Shown: positions 25,883-35,628 of the stretch, one piece after another
Layout of the letters: every line of letters begins with the position of its first letter
How positions within the stretch are numbered: the stretch's first letter is position 1
Assembly (NCBI RefSeq): GCF_913020055.1
Contig: NZ_CAJWCF010000039.1
Coordinates: 1 to 40,100 of the forward strand
DNA length: 40,100 nucleotides
Source of the DNA: an uncultured Paraglaciecola sp.
GTDB taxonomy: Bacteria > Pseudomonadota > Gammaproteobacteria > Enterobacterales > Alteromonadaceae
Reading direction: 5' to 3'
Program-made: the position numbers and the translations under genes
The notes under the pieces: model-generated
Seen by the model: only the letters and a program-made list of their open reading frames with translations
Databases searched by the model: none
Told to the model about the DNA's origin: nothing

Positions 25883-27697
25883 ATGAATTTTAGTTTTAGA
25901 TATTTAGTTTTACTGCTTACTTTTGGTTTTTTCTCTTTTTCGAGTATGGCACAAACTTCCGATCCCTTGGCTGATCTGTTTGCTGATGAACCAGAATTTT
26001 TGCAAGTTGATGAGGCATTCCAGTTCGACTTTGTGCAAAACGGTGATCAAGTCACCCTCAGCTGGAAAATAGCGGAAGGTTACTATTTATATAAAAAACA
26101 ATTCAAAACAGTGGTTAAACAAGCTGAGCTGGGTTTGCCTGTGTTCCCTGTTGCCGAGCAAGTTGAAGACGAGTTTTTTGGTTTGTCGGACGTATTTCGT
26201 GGGCAACTAAATATTTCTTATGCAATTGTGTCGTCGGTGCAAGATGGCATAGTTAAGATACGTTACCAAGGCTGTGCAGATGCGGGACTATGTTATCCGC
26301 CGACCACTAAAGAAGTATATTTGAATCAAGTTGGCTCGAATTCGGTAGTTGAGTCTGGACCAGATGTGGCAAGTAATAGTGATGAATCAACCACTCAAGT
26401 ACCAATTTCAGAGCAGTTTGAGTTAGCTAGTTTATTGTCCAGTGAACAAAGTTTGTTTATTACTCTGTTATTGTTTTTAGGTCTAGGTATAGGTTTAGCA
26501 TTTACCCCTTGTGTGTTCCCTATGTATCCGATCTTGTCTGGTATTGTGATTGGTCAAGGTAAAACCATTAGCACATCTCGTGCTTTCACTTTGTCATTTG
26601 TGTATGTACAGGGAATGGCAATTACCTACTCGCTATTGGGGCTGATAGTAGCCTCGGCTGGTGTGCAGTTTCAGGCAGGCTTACAACATCCTGCTATTTT
26701 AATTGCTTTGATTGTAATTTTTGTGTTGTTGGCAGTGGTGATGTTTGGTGCTTATGAGTTGCAATTGCCTTCTTCATGGCAAGAAAAACTCAATGCTATG
26801 AGTAATAAACAAACCAGTGGTAGTTATCTAGGGGTATTAGCTATGGGCGCCATTTCTGGCTTGGTAGCTTCGCCTTGTACTACGGCGCCGTTAACAGGGA
26901 TTTTGTTATTTATTGCCCAAAGTGGTGATTTGGTGTTGGGATTTAGTGCCTTGTATGTGCTGAGTTTAGGTATGGGTATACCTTTGATTTTATTTGGTAT
27001 TACCGGTGGTAAGTTATTGCCCAAAGCAGGTAACTGGATGAATGTGGTTAAAGTCACTTTTGGCTTTATGATGTTAGCAGTGGCCATTATGTTTGTAGAA
27101 CGTTTAGTTAGCCATGTTGCTACCGATATTGCATGGGCATTGCTTGGGTTAACTACTTTTACTTATTTTTATGTAATGAATCAAAACAGCCCAACCACTT
27201 TTTATAAAGGTCTGCGTGCATTACTCATATTTATTGGGTTGTTCGTTTCGGCTGGTTACGGATACCAAACAATCAACACTATAGGTCACGACAATAGTGT
27301 GACTCAATTGGGCAAAAGCAGCATAGCCCACCCAGAATTTCGTAAAGTCACTAATCTCGAAGACTTTAATCAAGCATTAGCCGAGGCCAATGCTCAAGGT
27401 CAGACAGTGATGTTAGATCTCTATGCTGATTGGTGCGTAGCCTGCAAAGAATTTGAGAAATATACCTTTTCAGATAGTCAGGTTGTTGCTGCCTTAAGTA
27501 ACTCAGTTTTGATGCAAATTGATTTAACTGATAGCACCGATTCTAACATAGCATTTCAACAACATTTTTCAGTATTAGGTTTGCCAACAATACTGTTTTT
27601 TGATACTCAAGGACAAGAAATAAGCTCAGCTAGAGTGACAGGTTTTATGCGTGCAGAGCCTTTTGCCCAACACGTAAATAACCTTTTTTCTAACTAA
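25883..27697 (+). CDS. dsbD: DsbD, thiol:disulfide interchange protein
   Basis: Inner-membrane reductase that passes electrons from cytoplasmic thioredoxin to periplasmic DsbC, DsbG and CcmG-type proteins. All three redox modules are present: a signal peptide, an N-terminal immunoglobulin-like domain with CADAGLCYPP, an eight-helix membrane domain with the cysteines in FTPCVFPMYP and ASPCTTAP, and a C-terminal thioredoxin domain with ADWCVACKEFEKYTF. I start at the ATG at 25883, with AAGAAG eight bases upstream, rather than the GTG three codons earlier. Length (604) is slightly above the enteric protein because of the linker after the first domain. It could supply reductant to the TlpA-like protein encoded at 17725. 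Confidence 0.94.
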   Translation: MNFSFRYLVLLLTFGFFSFSSMAQTSDPLADLFADEPEFLQVDEAFQFDFVQNGDQVTLSWKIAEGYYLYKKQFKTVVKQAELGLPVFPVAEQVEDEFFGLSDVFRGQLNISYAIVSSVQDGIVKIRYQGCADAGLCYPPTTKEVYLNQVGSNSVVESGPDVASNSDESTTQVPISEQFELASLLSSEQSLFITLLLFLGLGIGLAFTPCVFPMYPILSGIVIGQGKTISTSRAFTLSFVYVQGMAITYSLLGLIVASAGVQFQAGLQHPAILIALIVIFVLLAVVMFGAYELQLPSSWQEKLNAMSNKQTSGSYLGVLAMGAISGLVASPCTTAPLTGILLFIAQSGDLVLGFSALYVLSLGMGIPLILFGITGGKLLPKAGNWMNVVKVTFGFMMLAVAIMFVERLVSHVATDIAWALLGLTTFTYFYVMNQNSPTTFYKGLRALLIFIGLFVSAGYGYQTINTIGHDNSVTQLGKSSIAHPEFRKVTNLEDFNQALAEANAQGQTVMLDLYADWCVACKEFEKYTFSDSQVVAALSNSVLMQIDLTDSTDSNIAFQQHFSVLGLPTILFFDTQGQEISSARVTGFMRAEPFAQHVNNLFSN

Positions 27698-27715
27698 GCG
27701 GAGCTTGGTGTAATT

Positions 27716-28534
27716 GTGTGTGGTTCATTAACATTACGCTCTTTGGTTAAATGTTTTGTACCACTATTTTGGATGTTTATTAGCTTTAGTTCTTATGCGA
27801 AATCAGGTCAATACTGCATGGCTGATTGGGCATGTGTTGAGAAAATAGAAAAGAATAAACAAGTGAGTTATTGGCTTTACAATAAAAAACCTTTTGTGCT
27901 GACCGTCACATTAGAAATTGATACCAGTAACTTAAAAACATCCTCCTCAAACCAACGCAAACATATTGTAAACCAAGTACTGCAGGGCCATCAGCGAGTG
28001 AAAGTACTTGATTTGCAAGCCATCAATACAAATCGAAAAATCTGGTATGACGAATCTTTTTATTGGGCTCCTGGCAATATGCTGGCGGTGCACCAAGTGG
28101 ATTATGTGTATCAATATCCTTATGCCGAGGATGATTATTATCCTATAGTGCAGGGGTTTGGTGGTGGTTTTAGTCATAGAGGTGCATCTGAATATGCAGT
28201 TGATTTTGCCATGCCTGTTGGCACCCCCATATACGCCGCCAGAGCGGGAGTAGTGATTGATTTAGTAGAGAAGAATACGCGAGGAGGTGCGAGTCGAAGA
28301 TACGCTAAATATGCCAACTATGTCGTGATTTTGCATGGGGATGATACAACAGGTGAATATTATCATCTGAAAAAAAATGGCGTTACGGTTACCCGGGGAG
28401 AGGTTGTAAAAGCGGGCCAAAAAATAGGTTATTCGGGTAACACCGGATTTTCATCTTTACCACATTTACACTTTGCCGTTTATCAGGCTAAACCCTTTGG
28501 AAAGTATCAATCGCTACCTTTTATATTTAATTAG
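27716..28534 (+). CDS. Secreted M23-family (LytM) metallopeptidase
   Basis: Periplasmic peptidoglycan endopeptidase of 272 residues. A signal peptide (to about SYA-KS) is followed by a strand-rich N-terminal region of about 115 residues. The M23 domain has zinc ligands His and Asp in FSHRGASEYAVDFAMPVGTP and His-x-His in SSLPHLHFAVYQ, plus the GYSGNTG loop. All catalytic residues are present, so it is probably an active hydrolase rather than an EnvC-type activator. The start is a GTG at 27716, 19 bases after the dsbD stop, with only a weak ribosome site; co-transcription with dsbD is likely. Its stop overlaps the stop of the convergent giant GGDEF/EAL gene by two bases. Confidence 0.88.
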   Translation: MCGSLTLRSLVKCFVPLFWMFISFSSYAKSGQYCMADWACVEKIEKNKQVSYWLYNKKPFVLTVTLEIDTSNLKTSSSNQRKHIVNQVLQGHQRVKVLDLQAINTNRKIWYDESFYWAPGNMLAVHQVDYVYQYPYAEDDYYPIVQGFGGGFSHRGASEYAVDFAMPVGTPIYAARAGVVIDLVEKNTRGGASRRYAKYANYVVILHGDDTTGEYYHLKKNGVTVTRGEVVKAGQKIGYSGNTGFSSLPHLHFAVYQAKPFGKYQSLPFIFN

Positions 28535-31500
28535 ACTTCCCAAGTTTTTACCAACAGTGCCGGGATATCTGCAGCAGGAACAGGTTTAGAAAAGTAATAC
28601 CCTTGCAAATGACGACATTTGTTTTTGTGAAAAAACTCGACCTGTTCCTTCGTTTCAATACCTTCAGCAACACAGCTCATGTTGAGTTGTTTCGCCATGC
28701 TTAGCGTCGTGAGGATAATGGCTTCATTATTTTTATTTGTACCTATGTCATCAACAAAACTTTTGTCGACTTTTATGATATTTATTGGGAACTCTTTAAG
28801 GTATTTAAGGGATGAAAATCCGGTACCAAAATCGTCCAGCGCAATTAAAAAGCCTTTTTGTTGTATTTGCGTCATAAAGGTTAGCGCTTTGTGATAATCG
28901 CGCATCAAGGCACTTTCGGTAATCTCAAAACGAATCGCTTGAACCGGCATGTCATGTTGCTCCAGGAGCTGCATGATTTTATCAATTGAAGTTTGATTAT
29001 CAAAATGTTTAGCCGACAGGTTTACCGAAAGATACCCGCTAAAGCCATCTTGGCGCAATCCATTGAGTACTGGCATAGCCCGCTCAAAAGCATCTAAGGT
29101 CATTTGCTCTATTAATCCCAGCTCTTCTGAAACTGGAATAAACTCATCTGGGGGCACCATGCCTTTGCGAGTTGGCCAGCGCATCAAAATTTCAAAGCCT
29201 TCTATTTTTTGGCTGTCAGAATTAAATATAGGTTGGTAGTGATTTTCAAACTTTTTGGCTTGGTGTGCTTTTTTTAACTGGTTTTCTAATTTAAGCCTAC
29301 TTTTCACTAATTCATCCATTTGTTGGGTGAAAAACTGAAAGTTACTTCTGCCTTGTTCTTTAGCATGATACATCGCGATATCTGCATTTTTGAGCAGTTC
29401 TTCGGCGCTAAGTCCATCACCAGGATACATGGCAATGCCAATACTAGAAGATACACTTACGGTTTGTGAGTTTAAGGTAACTGGTTTATCAATTATATCG
29501 CTAATCTCGGTCACTAAAGCACTGATGTCCTGTGCTGAAATAACATCTTCTATCATAATGACAAACTCATCTCCGCCTAAGCGCGCAACCGTATCTTCTT
29601 TACGCAGCTTGTTTTCAAGACGCTTAGCAATAATGATAAGTAACTCATCTCCTGCTTTGTGTCCTAGGCTATCGTTTACTTGCTTAAATTTATCCAAGTC
29701 GACAAAAAACACTGCCATATTTTTGGTGTTTCTTCTGGCATGTTCTAAGCCTCTTTCGATTCTATCTAGGAGTAAGGCTCTGTTAGGCAAGCCGGTAAGA
29801 GAGTCGTAATTTGCCAAAGTTAAAAGTTTTGCTTCCGCTGCTTTTTGTTCAGTAATATCAGCAATAATGACTAAAAAATTTTCAATTTTAGTCTTATCGT
29901 GAACACTTGCTACGGCATGAATATGCACAGTAATATCGCGAGTGTCGCCATTAGGTAAAAGTATTTTATCTTCCTCATGCCAATGTTGACCCGCTTCAAC
30001 AGCAAACGTTTTTTTCCAGAACTTAGCGGTTTCAGGCGTCTGTAATTTGAGTATATTAACCAGCTCTTTTGGCGCATGTGCATCATCTGCAAGGTCAAAA
30101 TGTTTCTTAAATGCATCATTAAAAGCGATTGGATAATATTTGTGGTTGTAAATAATGACCCAGTCCAAAGTATGTTTGAACGCCTCTCCAAACAAACGCA
30201 AATTCTCTTGGTCGACAACGGATTCAGTAATATTAGTATAAGTACCCGTTATCAGAAGGGGCTTACCTTCTTTACTCGTGTCGACCACTTTGCCTACGTC
30301 TCGGAACCATAACCAAGTATTATCTTTAGTCGCCATTCGATAGCTAATATCGAGTGTGGAGTTTTTGTCAGCTAAAAAGTTTTTCCACGCTGACGTGTAC
30401 CGAGTTTTGTCTATGTTATGAATAACAGATAGATGCTCCTGAAAACTCATGGCTTTTTTACTGGAGATCTCGTCGCCCATTTTAGAAATAAGAAATACAT
30501 CTTGTTTAGTTTGAAATTCCCAAATTCCGCTATTACTGGCATTTAACGCGAGGGTCAGCTTATCTTTACTTTGAATGGCTTCTAAATGTGCGGTGGCTAA
30601 TCGAGAGTTATGGGCGCGGCGATACTGCCAAAGAAACAACAGCACAATTAAACCAATTATAGAATAAAGCATGTATGCCAAAGGCGATGCCCAAGGGGCA
30701 TAATTGACTTTAATATTAACTATTGCAGGTTTAGATTTAGCGCCGCTTTCTGAATTAAATGCTAAGACTGAGAAAACATACTGACCGGGATCGAGTTTAG
30801 GAAACATCACCTCAGGGTTTGTGGTAATTGGGTAAACTAAGTTGTTTTTGCCAGTCAGTTGATATTGATATCGAGTGCTTTTTTGGTTGTGATACTCAAG
30901 AGTAGAAAAATGTATCGAAAGTCCTACATCTTCGTGATTGAGCTGAATAGAATGCCCGTCTAAATTTGCAAAAGGCATATCTACTTTATTAGAGACTAAC
31001 ATGATGTCTGTAATGGCGACTTTAATCTCAGTATTCTTTTCTGCGTCTACTTTAAAAGGATCAAAAAAGATAAGCCCTTTTGGAGAGCCGAACACCAGAC
31101 GCCCATCTGACAAAGAGAGACTTGTATCTGCATTAAACTCACTATTGGTCAAACCTTGCTCGTGATCAAATTTTTGTATGTGGTGGTTTTCGGTAGAAAA
31201 CTTAATTAGTCCAGAGTTGGTGCTCAACCAAATATTGCCTTTTTTGTCTAGTTGCATATCGAAGACTGAATTAGTAGGCAGGAGGTTTTGTTGATTGTAA
31301 AAAAACTTCTTTTCATATGTCAGGCTGTCAATACCGACCAATCCATAACCTGGATAAGTAATCCACATAATATCATTAGCATCGATTAACACATCATTAG
31401 GGTAAACTCTTGCTTTTAATTGCTTTAGAGGAGCTTCATGAATGAGTGTCATTTGGCTCGTAGTGTTATCCATCTGCCACAATTGTCCATGTGCACTAAT

Positions 31501-33066
31501 AAGTATAGTGTTAGGTTTTACGCCATCAATGAAACCAACCGAATTGCGTGAATCTACAGATGCAGATAGTTGCTCGATTTTGTTGACCTTACCGGTATCT
31601 GGCGAATAACGAAAAAAACCTGCGTTAGCAGACAGCAACAACTCACCTTCTGATGTAGCTAAAATGTCCCAAACACTTGAATTTAGAATGGTTTCATCTT
31701 CAACACTGTTTATTTTTAGCGGATGATTTTTCCCAGTCTTACTATCAAATCGTAACAGCCCCGCACCGGTATTTAACCAAAGTTGATTGTCTTTGCCAGC
31801 TTCGATGTTATTAATTGAGGAGGATGAATATTGCGCCTTTTCATCACTAGAGACTAAAAACCTCTGTGTAGAACCGTCGGTTAGATTTAATAAGTTAAGG
31901 CCATTTCGTGTGCCAATCCACAGTGTATCTTCATCTTGTTGGAGCATACTCCAGACGTTGTTGTGACTGAGGACTCTTTTCTCTCTTCCTCCCCGAGTGT
32001 TATAAATATTGGTAAAAAGTGTGGTTTTAGGAGTCCAGTAGATAGCGCCATCGGCTTCGGAGCCCACCCAAATATTATTGTTACTGTCTATTGTTAAGTC
32101 TCTTAAAACGTCGCTGGATATATAGTCTCGGCTGTCAGTGGGTAGGAATATATGCTGTAACTGTTCACTTTCAGTTTGGTAGCTAAACAGCCCTTTATCT
32201 GTGGCGACATAAAATACATTGTTATTGAAGAGGCCTAATTTCCAAATATTTCGACTTTTAATATGTAGCTTAGCTTCTGGAGCCGGGTGAGTTCCAAGGA
32301 TAAAGGCCTTCACTTGAGAAATAGATAAACTAAACAGTCCCTCAACTGTTCCAATCCATAATGTATTTTTGTCGCCTGCAAATAATACTTTGACGTTCAT
32401 GTTATCTATTGTCTGTTCAACAGAGTGGAGGTGGTTAATTAAAAGAGGTGTTTTCTGTCCTTTTACAACAGCATATAAACCCACTGTTGTTCCGATAAAA
32501 AGAATGTTTTGAGACAATGAGTGGGCTCTAACAAAATCTCCGTTTTTAATCATTTCATCTGGCAGCGAATACTCAACAGAAAGTTGATCGGTAACGTATG
32601 AGTAAGAAAACACTCCCTCATCCATTGAAAACAAGATATTGCCTTCCTTATCCTCGCTGATGTAACTCGCATCTTGGACAAATTGATTGTCATACTTCAA
32701 CCGTTGGTCAATCACTTTCTTGATGGTGTTATTCTTCAGGTTGTATTGATGGACACCGTTAATTGAATTACTAATCCAAAGGTTTTTTTTCGAATCCTGA
32801 AACAGATAACTTATTGGTGCATCATTAAACTCATTGTTTGGCCCCACTATTTGATGGTTTTGATATCCATCAAATCGATTTAATCCTTCACTAGTACCCA
32901 ACCATAAAAAACCTTCACTATCTAATAATAGTGAGTTGATGGTATTTTGAGTTAAACCATTTTCTGTGGATAAGCGGGAGAAGGTTGGCTCCAAAATCAA
33001 TGGAGCACTAGTACTCATAAATGGAATTAAAAGTAATAGTAGAGGAACTAAAAGATAATAATTCAT
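28531..33066 (-). CDS. Beta-propeller/Y_Y_Y sensor fused to PAS-GGDEF-EAL
   Basis: Giant membrane c-di-GMP protein of about 1511 residues. A signal peptide (NYYLLVPLLLLLIPFMSTSA) precedes a periplasmic region of about 770 residues with Reg_prop repeats (DSEGFLWLGTSEGLNRFDG, DEDTLWIGTRNGLNLL, DKKGNIWLSTNSGLIKF and others) that should form two seven-bladed propellers, followed by a Y_Y_Y domain. A membrane helix lies at about 790-812. Inside are PAS domains (about 835-1070), GGDEF (RLGGDEF near 1165, with an I-site RKED five residues before) and EAL (EILMRW near 1292, DDFGTGFSSL near 1409, AEGIET, GYYFSKP), all intact. I prefer the ATG at 33066, which puts the signal peptide at the N-terminus, over the ATG at 33108. 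Such sensor halves usually drive histidine kinases. The ligand is unknown; carbohydrate is a guess from relatives. Confidence 0.88.
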   Translation of the reverse strand: MNYYLLVPLLLLLIPFMSTSAPLILEPTFSRLSTENGLTQNTINSLLLDSEGFLWLGTSEGLNRFDGYQNHQIVGPNNEFNDAPISYLFQDSKKNLWISNSINGVHQYNLKNNTIKKVIDQRLKYDNQFVQDASYISEDKEGNILFSMDEGVFSYSYVTDQLSVEYSLPDEMIKNGDFVRAHSLSQNILFIGTTVGLYAVVKGQKTPLLINHLHSVEQTIDNMNVKVLFAGDKNTLWIGTVEGLFSLSISQVKAFILGTHPAPEAKLHIKSRNIWKLGLFNNNVFYVATDKGLFSYQTESEQLQHIFLPTDSRDYISSDVLRDLTIDSNNNIWVGSEADGAIYWTPKTTLFTNIYNTRGGREKRVLSHNNVWSMLQQDEDTLWIGTRNGLNLLNLTDGSTQRFLVSSDEKAQYSSSSINNIEAGKDNQLWLNTGAGLLRFDSKTGKNHPLKINSVEDETILNSSVWDILATSEGELLLSANAGFFRYSPDTGKVNKIEQLSASVDSRNSVGFIDGVKPNTILISAHGQLWQMDNTTSQMTLIHEAPLKQLKARVYPNDVLIDANDIMWITYPGYGLVGIDSLTYEKKFFYNQQNLLPTNSVFDMQLDKKGNIWLSTNSGLIKFSTENHHIQKFDHEQGLTNSEFNADTSLSLSDGRLVFGSPKGLIFFDPFKVDAEKNTEIKVAITDIMLVSNKVDMPFANLDGHSIQLNHEDVGLSIHFSTLEYHNQKSTRYQYQLTGKNNLVYPITTNPEVMFPKLDPGQYVFSVLAFNSESGAKSKPAIVNIKVNYAPWASPLAYMLYSIIGLIVLLFLWQYRRAHNSRLATAHLEAIQSKDKLTLALNASNSGIWEFQTKQDVFLISKMGDEISSKKAMSFQEHLSVIHNIDKTRYTSAWKNFLADKNSTLDISYRMATKDNTWLWFRDVGKVVDTSKEGKPLLITGTYTNITESVVDQENLRLFGEAFKHTLDWVIIYNHKYYPIAFNDAFKKHFDLADDAHAPKELVNILKLQTPETAKFWKKTFAVEAGQHWHEEDKILLPNGDTRDITVHIHAVASVHDKTKIENFLVIIADITEQKAAEAKLLTLANYDSLTGLPNRALLLDRIERGLEHARRNTKNMAVFFVDLDKFKQVNDSLGHKAGDELLIIIAKRLENKLRKEDTVARLGGDEFVIMIEDVISAQDISALVTEISDIIDKPVTLNSQTVSVSSSIGIAMYPGDGLSAEELLKNADIAMYHAKEQGRSNFQFFTQQMDELVKSRLKLENQLKKAHQAKKFENHYQPIFNSDSQKIEGFEILMRWPTRKGMVPPDEFIPVSEELGLIEQMTLDAFERAMPVLNGLRQDGFSGYLSVNLSAKHFDNQTSIDKIMQLLEQHDMPVQAIRFEITESALMRDYHKALTFMTQIQQKGFLIALDDFGTGFSSLKYLKEFPINIIKVDKSFVDDIGTNKNNEAIILTTLSMAKQLNMSCVAEGIETKEQVEFFHKNKCRHLQGYYFSKPVPAADIPALLVKTWEV

Positions 33067-33196
33067 TGGCCCGTAGTGAGTCCTATTTATCGATTTGCAT
33101 ATGCGCATATTTAATTAGATTCACAAACAAAAAGCAAAAGACACTACCTTATACACTAATATATCTTATATTTCAGAAAGCGTATGCTTTTTGGTA

Positions 33197-33826
33197 TTAT
33201 CGAGTACCAAAAATCTTATCGCCGGCATCACCTAACCCTGGCAAAATGTATCCCTGTTCATTCAGTTTATCATCGATTGCTGCAGTGTAAATTTCAACGT
33301 CTGGGTGTGCGTTTTTCACTGCTGCTAAGCCTTCTGGTGCGGCAACTAAAAACAACCCCATAATGTGTTTACAGCCTTTTTGTTTAAGTAAATCAATGGT
33401 GGCGATGAGGGTTCCACCAGTAGCCAGCATAGGATCTACAATTAGTGCCGTACGCTTTGGTACATCTTTTACCACTTTATCGAAATAAGCGACGGGTTGC
33501 AGAGTATCTTCATCACGGTACAAACCTACTACGCTAATTTTGGCATTGGGTATGAGTCTCAATACACCGTCTAACATGCCTAAACCCGCGCGCAAAATAG
33601 GCACAACAGTGATTTTTTTGCCCTTTATTTTTTTAATCAGTATTTTTTGCCCATCCCAAGCGGTGATCTCGACCACCTCAGTTTCCAGCTCTCTAGTGGC
33701 TTCGTAGGTTAATAGGTTGCCTACTTCACTGGCTAGTTCCCGAAAGTCCTTACTGCTAATCCCTTGTTCACGCATTAAGCCTATTTTGTGTTGGATCAAA
33801 GGATGATGAATTTCGTATACGGGCAT
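33197..33826 (-). CDS. upp: Upp, uracil phosphoribosyltransferase
   Basis: Pyrimidine-salvage enzyme that makes UMP from uracil and PRPP. It begins [19 protein letters not shown]. It contains the PRPP loop [32 protein letters not shown], the YRDE segment and the uracil-binding C-terminus [17 protein letters not shown]. Length 209 is standard. It lies 19 bases after acpH on the same strand and is probably co-transcribed with it. A short inverted repeat (TTTTTGGTA/TACCAAAAA, 33188-33213) spans its stop codon but lacks a proper T-run on the minus strand, so I do not call a terminator. Confidence 0.97.
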   Translation of the reverse strand: MPVYEIHHPLIQHKIGLMREQGISSKDFRELASEVGNLLTYEATRELETEVVEITAWDGQKILIKKIKGKKITVVPILRAGLGMLDGVLRLIPNAKISVVGLYRDEDTLQPVAYFDKVVKDVPKRTALIVDPMLATGGTLIATIDLLKQKGCKHIMGLFLVAAPEGLAAVKNAHPDVEIYTAAIDDKLNEQGYILPGLGDAGDKIFGTR

Positions 33827-33845
33827 ACTTTATTTCTCGCGGTTA

Positions 33846-34442
33846 TTAGGAAGGATCGTAAGACTGAACAAATTGCAGCCCGTGATCGAGGCACTCAGGA
33901 TAAAACTGTTCAAAGCTAGACTCAAGTTGTTCGCCATGTTTGAGTATAAAAGACTGAGCCTTGTCGGCAAATATAATTCTATTATTTAATCTATTCTCAA
34001 TACTTAAAAATGCTCGGTAGCAAGTTTCAATATGGATATATTCATTTAACCATTGGTGGGTTTTTAAGCGTTCGGCCTGTTTATTAAAGTGTGAATTATT
34101 AGGTAGCGAAAATTGTTCAAGTTGTTGGTAAAACTGGGTGAATACTTTGTTAAAGTCAGTGCTAGAGTAATCATTCCACGTTTGCATTAACAGATAATCA
34201 AAATAAATATCGATGATTACGCCTGCCATCCTTCGAATATCACGAGGCAAATTTTGCCTTAACTCACTGATTAATGGATGTGAATCAGTGAATACATCAA
34301 TACTTCGATGCAAACGGATGCCCTGTTCAATTTCAAAAGGTAAATATTGCAGTTGACTGCCTTTGACAAAGTCACCAAGAAAATTTCCTAACAAACTCGT
34401 TTGTGTGTGGCAGCCAATATGAATATGTGCAATGTAGTTCAA
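33846..34442 (-). CDS. acpH: AcpH, acyl carrier protein phosphodiesterase
   Basis: Cytoplasmic hydrolase of the DUF479/HD-like family that removes the phosphopantetheine arm from holo-ACP. It starts MNYIAHIHIGCHTQTSLLGN and continues FLGDFVKGSQL, followed by QGIRLHRSIDVFTDSHPL and RRMAGVIIDIYFDYLL, which supply the metal-binding His and Asp residues of the family. Length 198 is typical. The start codon is TTG, with no strong ribosome site, but the N-terminus aligns with the family. It is divergent from aroQ and upstream of upp. Confidence 0.85.
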   Translation of the reverse strand: MNYIAHIHIGCHTQTSLLGNFLGDFVKGSQLQYLPFEIEQGIRLHRSIDVFTDSHPLISELRQNLPRDIRRMAGVIIDIYFDYLLMQTWNDYSSTDFNKVFTQFYQQLEQFSLPNNSHFNKQAERLKTHQWLNEYIHIETCYRAFLSIENRLNNRIIFADKAQSFILKHGEQLESSFEQFYPECLDHGLQFVQSYDPS

Positions 34443-34537
34443 ATTAAACAGGTGCCCCGATTAAGTGGTAAATTAGCCCTAACAAAAACATAATATTCGT
34501 CAACTTTGCGGCAATCTTCGCTGATAAGACCAGTATT

Positions 34538-34568
34538 TTGCTGCTAATTTCTATTTGCTCTCTATAAT
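34538..34568 (+). promoter_or_regulatory. Candidate promoter of aroQ-accB-accC
   Basis: A perfect TATAAT (34563-34568) is preceded by TTGCTG (34538-34543) with a 19-base gap, longer than ideal. It is about 114 bases upstream of the aroQ start in the 239-base divergent region. The -10 box is clear; the -35 assignment is weak. The leader downstream has no recognised riboswitch. Confidence 0.4.
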
Positions 34569-34681
34569 GGTCGGATAATTTAAGTTATTGTGTGTTTATT
34601 ACACTAAAAATGATTTTTAAATGTACTGTTTCGTATTCAGAAACGCTGCATGAAATCATTAGTTATTAAAATGGTAAACCA

Positions 34682-35116
34682 GTGAAAGTATTAGTTATCA
34701 ATGGCCCAAACCTGAACATGTTGGGTAAACGTGAGCCCGCAACGTATGGCTCACAAAATTTACAACAAATTGTCAATAATCTAAACATCTATGCAGATTC
34801 GATAGGTTTGAGTTTAGCCCATGTGCAGTCAAATGCTGAACATGAGTTAATTGATACAATCCATCAAGCCTTTGAACAAATAGATTTTATTGTTATCAAT
34901 CCAGGTGCATTTACGCATACCAGTGTTGCATTAAGAGATGCGCTTTTAAGTGTGTCCATTCCTTTTATTGAAGTGCATTTATCCAATGTACATGCCAGAG
35001 AAGCGTTTAGGCAGCATTCTTACTTATCCGACATTGCCCAAGGGGTAATTTGTGGATTAGGCGCTCAAGGTTACGAATTCGCTTTAATGGCGGCCAAACA
35101 ATATTTAGCAAAATAA
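34682..35116 (+). CDS. aroQ: AroQ, type II 3-dehydroquinate dehydratase
   Basis: Third step of the shikimate pathway. The type II signature is at the N-terminus: [20 protein letters not shown], with the catalytic Tyr in the TYG segment. [44 protein letters not shown] and [16 protein letters not shown] follow, all family motifs. Length 144 is standard, and the enzyme forms a dodecamer. It starts with GTG at 34682. It is the first gene of an aroQ-accB-accC cluster with 46 bases to accB, an arrangement common in gammaproteobacteria. Confidence 0.96.
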   Translation: MKVLVINGPNLNMLGKREPATYGSQNLQQIVNNLNIYADSIGLSLAHVQSNAEHELIDTIHQAFEQIDFIVINPGAFTHTSVALRDALLSVSIPFIEVHLSNVHAREAFRQHSYLSDIAQGVICGLGAQGYEFALMAAKQYLAK

Positions 35117-35162
35117 ACATCAGCAAAACTTGCTTGCTGACTAACTGATTAGAGAGAAAAAA

Positions 35163-35615
35163 ATGGACATACGTAAAATTAAAAAATTGATAGAGCTAGT
35201 AGAAGAGTCTGGCATATCTGAATTGGAAATCACTGAGGGTGAAGAATCAGTGCGTATTCACCGTGGTGGCGCAGCTGCTCAGGCTGTACCAATGCAATAT
35301 GCGCCACAACCCCAGCTGGCTGCGCCTGTTGCTCAAGTAGCACCCGCTGCACCTGCTCCAGAAGCTGCACCAGTCATAAATGGCCACACTATGTGTTCAC
35401 CTATGGTGGGTACTTTCTATCGTTCTTCATCTCCTGGCGTTAAATCTTTTGTTGAAGTAGGCCAAAAAGTTAATGTAGGCGATACGCTTTGTATTATCGA
35501 AGCGATGAAAATGATGAATCAAATTGAATCTGACAAGGCCGGTGTTGTCACCCAAATTTTAGTAGAAAATCAAGAGCCAGTTGAATTCGACCAACCTATG
35601 TTTGTGATTGAATAA
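35163..35615 (+). CDS. accB: AccB, biotin carboxyl carrier protein of acetyl-CoA carboxylase
   Basis: Carries biotin between the carboxylase and transferase of acetyl-CoA carboxylase, the first step of fatty-acid synthesis. The N-terminal [20 protein letters not shown] segment is followed by a flexible Ala/Pro linker (residues about 45-75) and the biotinyl domain, with the biotin site EAMKMMN at Lys116. Length 150 is normal. GAGAG precedes the ATG. accC starts 14 bases after its stop codon, as in other gammaproteobacteria. Confidence 0.97.
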   Translation: MDIRKIKKLIELVEESGISELEITEGEESVRIHRGGAAAQAVPMQYAPQPQLAAPVAQVAPAAPAPEAAPVINGHTMCSPMVGTFYRSSSPGVKSFVEVGQKVNVGDTLCIIEAMKMMNQIESDKAGVVTQILVENQEPVEFDQPMFVIE

Positions 35616-35628
35616 AAGGTCTATGACA

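Noticed and set aside
29390-29809. 139-codon plus-strand open frame inside the giant GGDEF/EAL gene
   Set aside because: It lies opposite the conserved GGDEF domain, is Ser/Leu-rich as expected of an antisense frame, and has no ribosome site.
33188-33213. Terminator at the end of upp
   Set aside because: TTTTTGGTA and TACCAAAAA form an inverted repeat, but it includes the stop codon and the 3' arm on the minus strand is A-rich with no T-run after it.
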